Shown: positions 13,019-23,300 of the stretch, in pieces
Layout: each line of letters starts with the position of its first letter
How positions within the stretch are numbered: position 1 is the stretch's first letter
Origin: Magicicada septendecula
Taxonomy: Eukaryota > Arthropoda > Insecta > Hemiptera > Cicadidae
DNA length: 64,000 nucleotides
Assembly (NCBI GenBank): GCA_034769895.1
Contig: CM068369.1
Coordinates: forward strand, 424,849,479 to 424,913,478
Direction of reading: 5' to 3'
Notes under the pieces: generated by a model
Told to the model about the DNA's origin: nothing
What the model saw: the letters and a program-made list of their open reading frames with translations, nothing else
Databases searched by the model: none
Program-made: the position numbers and the translations under genes

Positions 13019-15190
13019 ATGCAAAGACGAGCTACATCCAAAAAGAGGGCGGCAGAGGCCGAGAAAGAGGTTGACATGGGGGATAAGGAGGCAACACCTG
13101 TGGAGGATCCGGAAGTGTTACTTATCCAGGTGGAACATAAACAACCTGAACCACCAGAGGAACGACCCGAAGTACAAACGCAGACAGTGGAAGTCAATGT
13201 CCCCGAGAAGGAGAAACCTAAAACAATGGAAGAGAAGATGATGGAAATGTTCCTAAAAATGAGTGAAGACTTGAATAACAAACTGGATTCCACTAACCAG
13301 AAGATGGATTCTACCAAGGAAGACTTAGGCGGAATAAATAAAAGCATAGAAAATACCAATAAGAAGATTGAAGAAACCAGTAAGAATCTGAGTAAAAATT
13401 TAGAAGAGAAAATGGAGGAAAATAACCAATCTATGAATAAGAAAATGGAAGACCTGAAAAAGGAAAACCAATCCTTGAGTAAGCAGATGGAAAGGAAGAT
13501 GGAAGAAAATAATAAGAATATAAAGGAAGAATTAAGGGAAAATAACAGGAAAATGGAAGAGACGATGGGGGAAAGATTGGAAGAATTGAGAGAGGACAAT
13601 TTACTGCTGAGAGAAGAATTAAGAGAAGCGAACCAAGAGAACATGAATAAGTTAGACGAGAGGATTGAGTTAGCCAAAGAGGAATTAAATAAAAAGATAA
13701 CAGAGACCAAGAAATCAATAGTAAAGAAATTAGAACAGGAAGTCGTGGTTGTTAACCAGCAGATCCGAGAAGTAGACGAAAGATGTCGGCTAACAGAAAA
13801 CGAAGTGCTGGAAGTCCGTGAAGTAATAACAAAGGAAATTACTCAGGTCCAAGAACAGCAGAAAACAAAAATAGAGGAGACCAAGAAATTTGCTCTGGAG
13901 GAAGTAAATAAAGTAAGAACCCAAGTAACAGAAAGATGCGACGGCGTGGAAGCCGCCATGGTAAACATAACCGGACAGATGCGTCAGAGCCAGGAGGAGA
14001 TAGAGTCAATCAGAAACAGACCATCGGTATATCACAGTTTCCCCATGTCAGAGGACCGAGAATGGCTGAATTTCCGACAATACAAACGGAAGCCAATGGA
14101 GTTCTTGGCACGAATAGAGGAGTACATCGAGAAACACCGAGGGAACCGATGGGTCCAGAATAGAGAGATCCTTGACGAGTCGTTTCGGGAGGTGAATGAC
14201 CATTGGTGGATGGCAAACCGGAGCGACATCAATAACTATGAACAGTTCAAGAGCATGTTCAAAGCCAAGTACTGGTCAGAGACCACGCAGAATCTCATCA
14301 GAGATAATATCTGCCACGGCCGCTACCAACCACAAGTCGGCAGCTCAATGACAGCGTATTTCCTCGGCAAAGTGTGTATGGCCAAGCACTTAGAACCAGC
14401 CATACCGGAGGAATGCTTAATAAACAAGCTGTCTTACCATTATGATGAGGAAGTGATTCGCGCTAGGAGGGGCAGCCAGATAAAAACCATCCAGGCAATG
14501 ACCGAACTCCTGGAGAATTATGAAAACGAAGATTACTACAGGCAGAGTCGCAGAAGAAGTGATGGGCCCGAACCAAGGACGTACCTGAACAATAATCAGG
14601 GTGCGAACCACATAAATACTGGGTACCAAGGAGTTCGGGCATACCCGCGAAGTAATAATTATAATAATGGAAATAATGTAAATAATACCAATTACAATGA
14701 CAGTAATAATACGGGTCCCAACCAGCAAAACCCGAATCGACCCTCTAATGGTTATCAGGGTAACCGCAATCCCAACCCTGGTAACGTAAATAGTCAGAGA
14801 AGCCCCAATTATGGTAATAGTCCTTACCATAATAATGCTAATCGTGTGGGTCCCAAAAATAGTAATTTTAGTAATAATAGGTTTCCTCGCCCAAGAGTGA
14901 ACTTCATACGGGCCACAGATGGAAGACAGCGAGGTTTCAACCACCATAGAGGGAACAGTTACCGAAGATACGAAGAAAGGCGGAGGAGCCTAGAACGGGA
15001 CCAACCGAGGTACTATCCGGCGCGTAGGAGTAATAGTTTGGACAACACTGAACAAAGGTCGCACCATGAACGACCGGAAGACCATAGAACAGATCGGCAA
15101 GTAACCACTCTGAGCATCCCGAATGAGGCATTGAATAATATGGCTCAAAGAAACAATGATGCCGAGCCTTTAAACGAGCACAGGCAGTAA
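13019..15190 (+). CDS. gag: Gag polyprotein of element A, coiled-coil type without zinc knuckle
   Basis: A 723-codon open frame from the first ATG after the primer site. Residues about 1-70 are acidic; about 70-330 are a long heptad-rich Lys/Glu/Asn helix predicted to be a coiled coil; about 335-515 form a capsid-like Gag domain rich in aromatic residues (REWLNF, NRWVQNRE, YWSETTQNLI, MTAYFLGK); about 515-640 are Asn/Gly/Pro-rich low complexity; the end is strongly Arg-rich. No CX2CX4HX4C zinc knuckle is present, so RNA binding probably depends on the basic tail. In an active element it would build the virus-like particle. The last sense codons overlap the frameshift site, and its TAA lies inside a predicted stem. 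Long antisense frames across the coiled coil are shadows. The frame is intact and translation is likely. Confidence 0.9.
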   Translation: MQRRATSKKRAAEAEKEVDMGDKEATPVEDPEVLLIQVEHKQPEPPEERPEVQTQTVEVNVPEKEKPKTMEEKMMEMFLKMSEDLNNKLDSTNQKMDSTKEDLGGINKSIENTNKKIEETSKNLSKNLEEKMEENNQSMNKKMEDLKKENQSLSKQMERKMEENNKNIKEELRENNRKMEETMGERLEELREDNLLLREELREANQENMNKLDERIELAKEELNKKITETKKSIVKKLEQEVVVVNQQIREVDERCRLTENEVLEVREVITKEITQVQEQQKTKIEETKKFALEEVNKVRTQVTERCDGVEAAMVNITGQMRQSQEEIESIRNRPSVYHSFPMSEDREWLNFRQYKRKPMEFLARIEEYIEKHRGNRWVQNREILDESFREVNDHWWMANRSDINNYEQFKSMFKAKYWSETTQNLIRDNICHGRYQPQVGSSMTAYFLGKVCMAKHLEPAIPEECLINKLSYHYDEEVIRARRGSQIKTIQAMTELLENYENEDYYRQSRRRSDGPEPRTYLNNNQGANHINTGYQGVRAYPRSNNYNNGNNVNNTNYNDSNNTGPNQQNPNRPSNGYQGNRNPNPGNVNSQRSPNYGNSPYHNNANRVGPKNSNFSNNRFPRPRVNFIRATDGRQRGFNHHRGNSYRRYEERRRSLERDQPRYYPARRSNSLDNTEQRSHHERPEDHRTDRQVTTLSIPNEALNNMAQRNNDAEPLNEHRQ

Positions 15191-15229
15191 GAAATAACCA
15201 GAACCCATTACTGCTTCTGACTACTGGGT
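15169..15229 (+). promoter_or_regulatory. Programmed -1 ribosomal frameshift signal with pseudoknot
   Basis: The heptamer T TTA AAC lies at 15169-15175 in phase with gag, an exact X XXY YYZ slippery site. After an 8-nt spacer, GCAGTAA (15184-15190) can pair with TTACTGC (15208-15214), and loop bases ACCCA (15203-15207) can pair with TGGGT (15225-15229), giving an H-type pseudoknot with 7-bp and 5-bp stems. The gag stop TAA is the 3' end of the first stem strand. Slipping back one base enters the protease frame, which is closed upstream by TGA at 15157 but open from 15160 on. All elements are read directly; activity is inferred from well-known retroviral signals. Confidence 0.8.
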
Positions 15230-15507
15230 ATGATAATGAGAATGAGTGCAATATCGTAAATAATCACAATCGTATTACAATCATCGGGTGCAACTACCTG
15301 AAAGACATCAGACAGGAGTTATTGGAAGAGGATAACAGGAGTCCCACCAATAACTTCAATAATGAAATTATACATGTTGACGCCAAGGTAGAAGGCATCC
15401 CAGCCAAGTTAATGATCGATACTGGGTCAAACGTATCAATAATAAATACGACGGAACTGGAGAGGAACAGCAAGAGTGCGGAAGAACTTTACCAACATTG
15501 CCGTTGA
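15175..15507 (+). pseudogene. pro: Protease (pro), N-terminal part, frame broken
   Basis: This frame is entered from gag by -1 slippage and runs to TGA at 15505-15507. It carries the aspartic protease active-site segment KLMIDTGSNVSII at about 15406-15444 (DTG catalytic triplet). The rest of the protease fold, including VLLGATG and the NILVGCDML segment, lies one frame away in the next open frame. The change falls between about 15460 and 15500, inside the protease domain, and no canonical slippery heptamer is visible there, so I read it as a single-base deletion (or a sequence error) rather than a second programmed shift. If real, this copy cannot make an intact protease-RT polyprotein. Confidence 0.75.
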
Positions 15508-18500
15508 ATAATATTGTTTTGTTGGGAGCAACCGGCCGACAGAACAAAACTATACGTAGACAAGTCTCCGCCAGTGTGATGAGCTGTGGTATAGCGATTG
15601 ACATGGAATTCTTGGTGGCGAGCGGTCTGCCATTTAATATACTGGTCGGGTGTGATATGCTTAGGAGGAATTCCGCCATCATTAATCTAAGAACTGAAAC
15701 GTTATCACTGTTTTCTAGCGGACATACTTGGACGGCGAACTTGGTGGGTAGTGACCAAGTCGTTCCCGATAGTATCCATCAGCAAATCCGAAAAATCAAT
15801 TACATCCAACCAACATCAATAATTGAACAGAGAATAGACGACACCTCCAATGAAGATTTATGGTCGCAAAAAATCCAGGAGATCAGGGATTTCCGGAGCG
15901 GTACAACTGGCGAAGGTTTAACAACAAACCAAGCGAACAAATTAATAGACATCTACAATAAATATAAATCAGTCTTTTCTGATGAGCCCGGTAAAGTGAA
16001 GAATTTCCAGTGTACTCTACAATTCCGAGACACTGTAGACTTTAACCGGAAGTCTTACCCCATTGCGCAATCACGAAAGCAGGCAGTAAGAGCTGAAATA
16101 GAGCAAATGATTAACCGTGACATTATAGAGAGTAGCCATTCCCCTTACACAAGTCCTATCGTGGCTATTCCTAAGAAAAACGGACAAGTCCGTTTATGTT
16201 TAGATGCGCGCGAAATAAATAAGATGATCATAAATGACAGGACTTCGCCCGGTGAGATTGAGGAGATCTTAAAACGATTCCACGGTACCAAATACTTCAC
16301 TACCTGGGATACGGTGTGCGGATACTGGCAGGTGGAATTACATCCACAGAGTCGCCAGTATCTGGCCTTTATATTCGAAGGGCGGAACTACCAGTTTAAG
16401 AGGTTGCCCTTCGGACTGGTAAACTCAGTCGCAGTCTTTGTGCACTGCATGGATCAAATACTGGGTCAAGAAGCACTAAAATTCACCACCGTATACGTCG
16501 ATGACTTGCTAGTGTCCTCAGAAACTTGGGAGGAACACTGCTACCGTGTGGAACATGTCTTACAGAAGCTAGCAGCAAACAATATTACTCTGAAGTTAGC
16601 AAAGTCTCATTTTATTGCTAAAGAGATACAATTCCTGGGCTTCATATTAAATGATAAGGGAATCTCACCGTCGGCTGAAAAAGTCGAAGCAATTCAGAAC
16701 TTTCCTACACCAAAGAATCGAAGGCAGTTACAGTCGTTCCTGGGACTCTGTAACTACTACCGCAAGTTCCAGGAAAAGTACTCCGAACTGACTGCCAGAT
16801 TTCAGCCGCAACTGTCATCTAAAAATAAATGGATCTGGGGTAATGAACAACAAAACATATTGACTCTCATAAAACAAAAATTCCTTAAACAAGTTATACT
16901 CCGCCATCCAGATTTTAACAAGCCTTTCTTTCTTAATTGCGATGCCAGTGACATCAGCCTTGGCACTACTTTATATCAAGAGGATGAGGAGGGCGAGCAT
17001 CTTGTAATCTGTTTTGCCAGCAGAGCTCTGAACCAGAGTGAGAAAAACTATCATGTGACAGAGAAGGAGTTATTGAGTGTCGTGTTCGCGTGCGGAAAGT
17101 TCCGTACATATATTCTTGGTTATCCCGTTACCGTCCGGACAGACCATAAATCTATCTCGTTCCTTAAGAGATGTAAGCTGAGCCATGGAAGATTAACGCG
17201 GTGGATACTATTGCTGCAAGAATACGACCTTAAGTGGGAGTATATCCCCGGAAGGAAGAATGTCGTCGCGGACGTATTGTCTAGAGTTGACATTGACAAG
17301 CAGACGTTCGAGGGGGAGAAGGAGAGTATTCTGAAAGTGTACCATATTCTCAGCAGCAGCGCCGGTCTACAATCAGTTCTAGAACAACTAAGCACACACC
17401 AACAAGCTGACCCGAAATTAATTACTATTATCTCAAGATTGGAAGCAGGAGATGAAACCATATCCCGATATTACACTATACATAAGGGAATCCTGTTTTC
17501 CAAACCATCATTATTTAAGGAGGAACGGAAGGTAATAATTCCAACCCATATCGAGAAAGAGGTAGTGATCAGTTATCATGTTCGATATGGGCATATGGGC
17601 GCTTTAAAGGTGGTAAAGGCCCTGGAAGAAAGCTGCTATATAAAAGACATCAATCGGAAGGTACGGAGGTATATTAGAAACTGTCGCATCTGCCAACTCG
17701 TAAAAACTAATAACGAGAAAAGAGAAGGGCAGATGATTCCAATAACATCACAGTTTAAACTTGAGAAAGTATTCCTGGATATCTGCGGGCCATTTCCCCG
17801 CAGTGGAGGCCGCCACCGATACAGATATATCGTCATCATTATGGACCATTACACTAAGTTCGTAAAGCTATACCCAGCAAATCGGGCGACTACGAAGAAA
17901 GTTCTTAATATCCTGATCGACCAGTACTTCCCAAACGTCGGAAAACCGGTATCGATCATAACCGACCACGGAACGCAATTCAAGGGGAGGAGATGGCGGG
18001 ATACACTGCTGTCCATGGGGGTTCACACATACAAGACATCAGTATACCACCCAAGCAGTAACCCGGCCGAAAGAGTCTTGCGAGAGGTGGGGAGCCTATT
18101 AAGAACATATTGCCATGATCAGCAGAGAAGGTGGCAAGAATACTTGGAGGCCACTGAAGAATTCCTCAACCTGGCCTACCATCCTGCCATAGGAATAACC
18201 CCATACTCCGCAATGTACGAGAGACAACCCCCTAGAGAGATTGAAGATATCTTAGAGTTCCCCAGAGAACATAAATATAAATTTGATAAGATTCAATTTT
18301 GTAATAAGGTGGCCGAAGATCAGGAGAAACGGCGGAACAAATACACTAAATGCATGGGTAAGGTTATTCATTATACCGTTGGAGAGAAGGTGTTGTTGAA
18401 GAATAGGGAATTACCTAGTTCCCTAGAGGGGATAACAAAAAAGTTATTGCTCCTGTACACTGGTCCCTATATCGTCTCAAAAATCAATAACAACAACACC

Positions 18501-18578
18501 TACGAAATCAAAGAAATAAGTTCAAGTAAAGTCAAGGGTGTCTATAACCAGGCATCCATGAAGAAATTTTATGATTAA
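15498..18578 (+). CDS. pol: Pol of element A: protease C-terminus, RT, RNase H, integrase
   Basis: About 1026 open codons with no internal stop; the first triplet is TTG, so the frame is really a continuation of pro. Residues 1-60 are the protease C-terminal part (VLLGATG, NILVGCDML). RT spans about 175-400 with LPFGL and the catalytic YVDD at about residue 333. RNase H spans about 475-595 (NCDASD, TEKELL, VRTDHK, VADVLSR). Integrase follows: an HHCC zinc site (HVRYGH..CRIC, about 694-735) and a DDE core with D in LDICGP (about 761), D in ITDHGTQF (about 821) and E in PAERVL (about 856). A C-terminal VGEKVLLK domain lies near 961. The order RT-RH-IN is diagnostic of Ty3/gypsy. The frame is intact except for the upstream break. 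Confidence 0.92.
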   Translation: MPLNNIVLLGATGRQNKTIRRQVSASVMSCGIAIDMEFLVASGLPFNILVGCDMLRRNSAIINLRTETLSLFSSGHTWTANLVGSDQVVPDSIHQQIRKINYIQPTSIIEQRIDDTSNEDLWSQKIQEIRDFRSGTTGEGLTTNQANKLIDIYNKYKSVFSDEPGKVKNFQCTLQFRDTVDFNRKSYPIAQSRKQAVRAEIEQMINRDIIESSHSPYTSPIVAIPKKNGQVRLCLDAREINKMIINDRTSPGEIEEILKRFHGTKYFTTWDTVCGYWQVELHPQSRQYLAFIFEGRNYQFKRLPFGLVNSVAVFVHCMDQILGQEALKFTTVYVDDLLVSSETWEEHCYRVEHVLQKLAANNITLKLAKSHFIAKEIQFLGFILNDKGISPSAEKVEAIQNFPTPKNRRQLQSFLGLCNYYRKFQEKYSELTARFQPQLSSKNKWIWGNEQQNILTLIKQKFLKQVILRHPDFNKPFFLNCDASDISLGTTLYQEDEEGEHLVICFASRALNQSEKNYHVTEKELLSVVFACGKFRTYILGYPVTVRTDHKSISFLKRCKLSHGRLTRWILLLQEYDLKWEYIPGRKNVVADVLSRVDIDKQTFEGEKESILKVYHILSSSAGLQSVLEQLSTHQQADPKLITIISRLEAGDETISRYYTIHKGILFSKPSLFKEERKVIIPTHIEKEVVISYHVRYGHMGALKVVKALEESCYIKDINRKVRRYIRNCRICQLVKTNNEKREGQMIPITSQFKLEKVFLDICGPFPRSGGRHRYRYIVIIMDHYTKFVKLYPANRATTKKVLNILIDQYFPNVGKPVSIITDHGTQFKGRRWRDTLLSMGVHTYKTSVYHPSSNPAERVLREVGSLLRTYCHDQQRRWQEYLEATEEFLNLAYHPAIGITPYSAMYERQPPREIEDILEFPREHKYKFDKIQFCNKVAEDQEKRRNKYTKCMGKVIHYTVGEKVLLKNRELPSSLEGITKKLLLLYTGPYIVSKINNNNTYEIKEISSSKVKGVYNQASMKKFYD

Positions 18579-18596
18579 AAACTTCCAAAATTCTAA

Positions 18597-19005
18597 AATA
18601 CATGTAAGCCCACCTTACATAAAGTTTATTTAAAGGAAAACCATTTAGAAGATGTAAGATAGAATTTAAATCAACAAAATTCAAAACATACGTAAGATCA
18701 CCTTACATACCAATTATTTAAGAAAAACTTTATGGCTAGACAAGAATAGAAGAAGAATTAGAATTTAAAATCCACTAAATTCTAAAAAAAAAAATGTAAG
18801 CCCACCTTACATACCAGATGTTTGTGAAAAACTATGTGGCAATAATACCAGAAGAATTTTGAAATAAACAGCCAAATTCTAAAAAGAAATATAAGCACAT
18901 ATTATCTACAATTATTAGAAATTTTTATGGCTAGAAGAATATATAAGATAGAATTTAAAAACCACTAAATTCTAAACACAATGTAAGCCAATTACATACA
19001 ATTAT
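18597..19005 (+). repeat. Degenerate ~95 bp tandem repeat with a GTAAG..CTTAC hairpin per unit
   Basis: Five units follow pol. Each carries a short inverted repeat: GTAAGCCCACCTTAC (about 18605), GTAAGATCACCTTAC (about 18693), GTAAGCCCACCTTAC (about 18796), ATAAGCACATATTAT (about 18891) and GTAAGCCAATTAC (about 18982), followed by an AT-rich spacer with TTTATGG, AGAAG and AAATTCTAAA words. Spacing is about 88-104 bp. The arms stay self-complementary even where bases change (unit 4 has ATAA..TTAT), which hints that pairing matters. Confidence 0.7.
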
Positions 19006-20322
19006 TTGAGAAAACTTTATAGAATAACATAAGAAGAGTGAATTTTGAATTATGAATAAATCAAGTTTCCCAAACCAAGTATAAGTACAACTTACCAACC
19101 AATTATGAATAAAACACTATGATGAGATAAACTGAAGGGATTTCATACCATATTTATGGTAAGCATAGAAGATAATTACCATGGTAACAAAGAATCATAA
19201 TGGGATGAAGAAAGGAAACAGATTTAGAATTAAAACAAATAATTCTGAACAATATGATAATGTCTAAGTTCAATTTGAAGAGTAAAAACCTTTCCGTAAA
19301 ATGGTGATGAAGGAAATAAAAAGGAAAAAATTTCTTTAATACGATTGGAGTGATTGAATAGAATAATAAAGTACAAAAACTTCTTTGGAATTATGAGAGA
19401 ATGAAACTTTGAAGTGGTATGAGGAGAAATTATGACCTCATTATGAAATTAATAAAAAACCATCATTCACAAGTATAATAACAATGACCGGAATAATGTG
19501 AAAATAATGTCAAAAATTTATGTAATTAAATGAATTAATATAAAATGATTTATGAATTAAATGACAATTATGATAATGACAGTTATACAAATTCTAGAAA
19601 ATAGAACAAGTGGAAATTTTAAGAACGATGAAACAGTCTAAAAATGTCACAAAGATATGCTACTATAAATAATGCAGATTATAATGAAAAAACCAGAAGG
19701 TAATAAAGAATTTATAACCAAAAGATTTATATGATAAGAAAAGTTGAAAAAATGTCATAATAGAAGAGCTTCCTACCATAATATCAAATGAAAGAAACAT
19801 CCAGATAATAAGTCAGATGAACAACTGAGATAGAAATATTAAAATCTCTGAGAAGTATAATAAGTAATAAGTGAAGTATCCCAAAGATATTTTTTAAATA
19901 GTAACAAATGTGTACTATTCTGAATAATTTTTTTTAATCTGTCTGATGATAATTCCAGCAGGATTAATATATTTTTTGAGCAGAGATGATTTGCCTCTGT
20001 ACTCAAATATGTGTGAAGTATTGGACAGCAGAGGAAAGTAGCGTACAGTGCCTCTCTGAACTGAACCAGCTCACAAAGTAGGGAACGATAGGGAGAAAAT
20101 ATCCCAAGGAGAAAATACTAAGAAGAAATTTAAAAATGAAATAATAAATATGAAACTCAGAAGACTATTACTATCAAGGAAGATCAAGTGAGAATGATAT
20201 AAACTCAAATATAAATAAGAGAATTTAAAATGGAAGGAAGTCCAAAATAATAACAAACTTTGAATAATTATCATAAGCAATTGTTTCAGACAAAGCAAGT
20301 ATAGTCTGAAAAAATTACTTCT

Positions 20323-20331
20323 GGAGAAGGG
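20323..20331 (+). promoter_or_regulatory. Polypurine tract of element A
   Basis: GGAGAAGGG lies 5 nt upstream of the 3' LTR start (TGTAGCG at 20337). It is the best candidate for the RNase H-resistant primer of plus-strand DNA. It is short and followed by CATTC before the LTR, so the exact cleavage point is uncertain. Confidence 0.55.
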
Positions 20332-20336
20332 CATTC

Positions 20337-23300
20337 TGTAGCGTGACAGAAAATCCACTACATTTTAAGTCATGTGAAATCATAAAGTTTAATTACACCA
20401 ACAAATGTTATAATAATATTGAATGACATTTAAATAAATCAGAGGAATGAACCACAATAAGATAAAAATCCTCACTACATAATATATATAAAACCACTGT
20501 TAAAAGAAACCAAAGAAAGTATTGAAGCAACTCATCAACTCATAGTATAATACCAGTAAGGTACCCAGGAAGCTCAGAGCAGTAAACCAGTTATATAAGA
20601 CTATATCAAAGAAAAAGAGACTCAATTAAAGGGTGGTGAAGACCAAATACCCCAAAAACAAGAAGAGGGAAGAATAAAGTTTGTGAACAGGAAGAAAGCA
20701 ATACCCTGAAGCCTGTATAGAATAATAAAGACAGTTCAGTGAATAAATTAAATACACCAAACTAAACCTCAGTCGTGATAACACCAAGTACCTTGGTTTA
20801 CCCAAGAATGAGGAAGGAAGAACAGAAGAGTGAAGACTAGACGAGGGACAAGAATGAAGACTAGAAGAGGGACAAGAATGAATACCAGAAGGAAGATATG
20901 AAGAAGGACAAGAAGGAAGACAGGAGGAGAGGAAGAAATAGTATGAAAGAAACACCGTAGTAAAACCTATTATTATATAAACTACTATCAATCCCAAACC
21001 CACAAAAACTATGCAAAAGAAAGTATAACATACCCAAAATCTTATAAAATGTAATTATTGAGAAAACTAAAGTGCTGTATAGCGTTATAAGAAGTGCACC
21101 GGCTAAAGCTATTGTGTAATAAAGAAATAAACTAGTCTTAACGGTCCATGATTACTAAAGGCCTGGTCTGAGATAATAAGACTCAAAATATCAGAACCAA
21201 GAGTGAAAGTGAATTTGTGCAAGTGTTTTTAAAAAAAAAAAAAAAAAAGCAATAAACTTAAAGTTGGTGATACTATAACTTAGTAGTATGCTATATCACA
21301 ACTTTAAAATCTAAATAATAAACAGCAAAATAAAATAATAAAATGGAAGGTTTCCAGTATTTTATTATTTTAATGTAAATCTTTATTTACAAGACATTTG
21401 TAAAAAATGATAATAAATAGAGTATGGGAATTAATGTTTGCTGATGTGGGGGATCACAGTAGTAATGGTTTGAACCAGAAAGGACTGGTACTAATATAGT
21501 ATGAATAAGTGTAACATGTTTAAATAGACTGTTATTTTACAATCCTAAAATCAATGTGTTAAATAAATGTATTTGTAAGGTTTATTAGAAAATAAGATTT
21601 ATGTTATGTGTTTTAAAAAAAGAATTATGTTTGATAAATAATAACCTACATACCAGTAATAATGTTCTAAAAGGTATACTATGTTAGCTCAAAAATAGTT
21701 GAAAGATATATGTTCAAACCATATCTGCAATGTGTTCAATTGTGCAGATTGCTGAACCATGTTCATAATTATTTATTTTAAATATGTAGTGTTAATTAAC
21801 TACTACACAATACAATAAGTTATAAATCATGTTATTTTGATATAATTGTAATTATGTAAAGTCAGAGGAGGAATTAAGTTTAAATTATTTGAGAAAGAAA
21901 GAAATATAAAATTCTAAAATCTAGGCCATTTGGTGAAATCAGAGAACCAATATAAAATAGTATAATTCACTTATAAATCCTGTAAACTACCCAGATTTAT
22001 ATAAGATAACACAATTAACCACTACTAGGAATGATCCTATGAATTAAAATGACAATAAGGAAATATACCTTAACATTTTGTAAATTGTCAAAATATATAA
22101 ATTAATTAATTTTAAAGAGCAATGTCAAATTTACAAATTAACACAAAAAACCAGTTCAAAGGTGTAATTTATATGTATTTAAGGAAAGGGAGAGTAATAT
22201 GACTAATTAAAATTTATTATAATAGTATTAATAATATTTAAAATGGAAGGAATTTTGTATAAAGACGGAAATCCAATTTTGAGCCTATATTTCCAAAGTG
22301 TGAACAAAATTTGTTAATTTCCACAAAATGTCTACAGATATGGACTATAATACATCAATTTAAAGGGAATGAGATGATTAAACCAATAATAAGGTTAGTA
22401 ATTCATAAAAGTAAGGAATAAAATAGAAAAATTCCATATATAATGTAATATTTTCTAATGTGTATGGAAGTCGAAAAATGTTAACAATACTTTTTCAAGG
22501 ATTAACTGGGCAAGATTTATGACCAAGTTAATTAGTCTTTTGTTGAATATCAAGCTGAATAGGTGTGTGACAAAACGTTCTTAAAATCGAGTCGAACATG
22601 ATGCTAACGTTTAGCCATTGAAACCAGTGAACGAGAGTTAGACAAATTAAACACTTTTTGAAGCCAATACTATAAAAACATTCACGACAATAGTGAAAAC
22701 AAACCTCTAACTTCACTATACGAGTGACAGTAAACGGTAAAACATTATATTTCAACTGATTCACTTTACAAACCTAACCGTAACTTGAAAACTTAACCCC
22801 AGAAGGGAAAACAGACAAAATAACCAAATTAACACAAGTTTACACGGAACACTTCACCAGAATACACCAACTAACTTAACAGACATATTACACCAGTGCG
22901 GGAAGATTTTAGACATTCACAAAGGTAATTTTGTCGTGATTTTGGGACATGCCGAGTCAACAGTAACTACGCAAGAAATAGTAGCGGCCATCTTTTAATT
23001 CTACAGAGACCGCCTTCACGATATTACAGTGACGTCATCGTCTGCGTATGGTTTGACAGCATTCATTTACATTACATAGTGGAATTATTTAAATACTATT
23101 GAATAGTAATTATTGTATTAATATCTTTAATTGTTAATGTTATACTTTCTCGTCACCCTTCTCTGACTATTAATCCTAATCGCTCAAAGAACCTGTCTTT
23201 TAATATAATATAACATAAAATTTTGTTCTGTATGACACAATCGATAATTCCTGAGACAGAGTCGATAATTGCTCTCCATCGATAAAATATCGATTATTTA

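Larger units (their letters stand above)
18579..20336 (+). other. Long non-coding tail of element A
   Basis: About 1.76 kb of AT-rich DNA between pol and the 3' LTR. There is no envelope-like frame; the longest open frame is a 95-codon antisense run without motifs. The first part is a degenerate tandem array (annotated separately). A polypurine tract closes the region. Such a long untranslated tail is unusual for a Ty3/gypsy element and may hold export, packaging or regulatory sequence. Confidence 0.7.

Noticed and set aside
12757..13710. 317-codon minus-strand frame, Ser/Leu/Phe-rich
   Set aside because: It is the antisense shadow of the Lys/Glu-rich coiled coil of element A gag; the sense frame has Gag features and the antisense has none.
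15440..15507. Second programmed frameshift between pro and pol
   Set aside because: The frame change lies inside the protease domain and no X XXY YYZ heptamer in phase was found, so a simple indel is more likely.
18597..19005. CRISPR-like array (regular hairpin repeats)
   Set aside because: Eukaryotic context, diverged repeats and non-unique spacers; it is a tandem repeat within a retrotransposon.
18579..20336. Envelope gene in element A
   Set aside because: No sense-strand frame with a signal peptide or membrane segment exists between pol and the 3' LTR.
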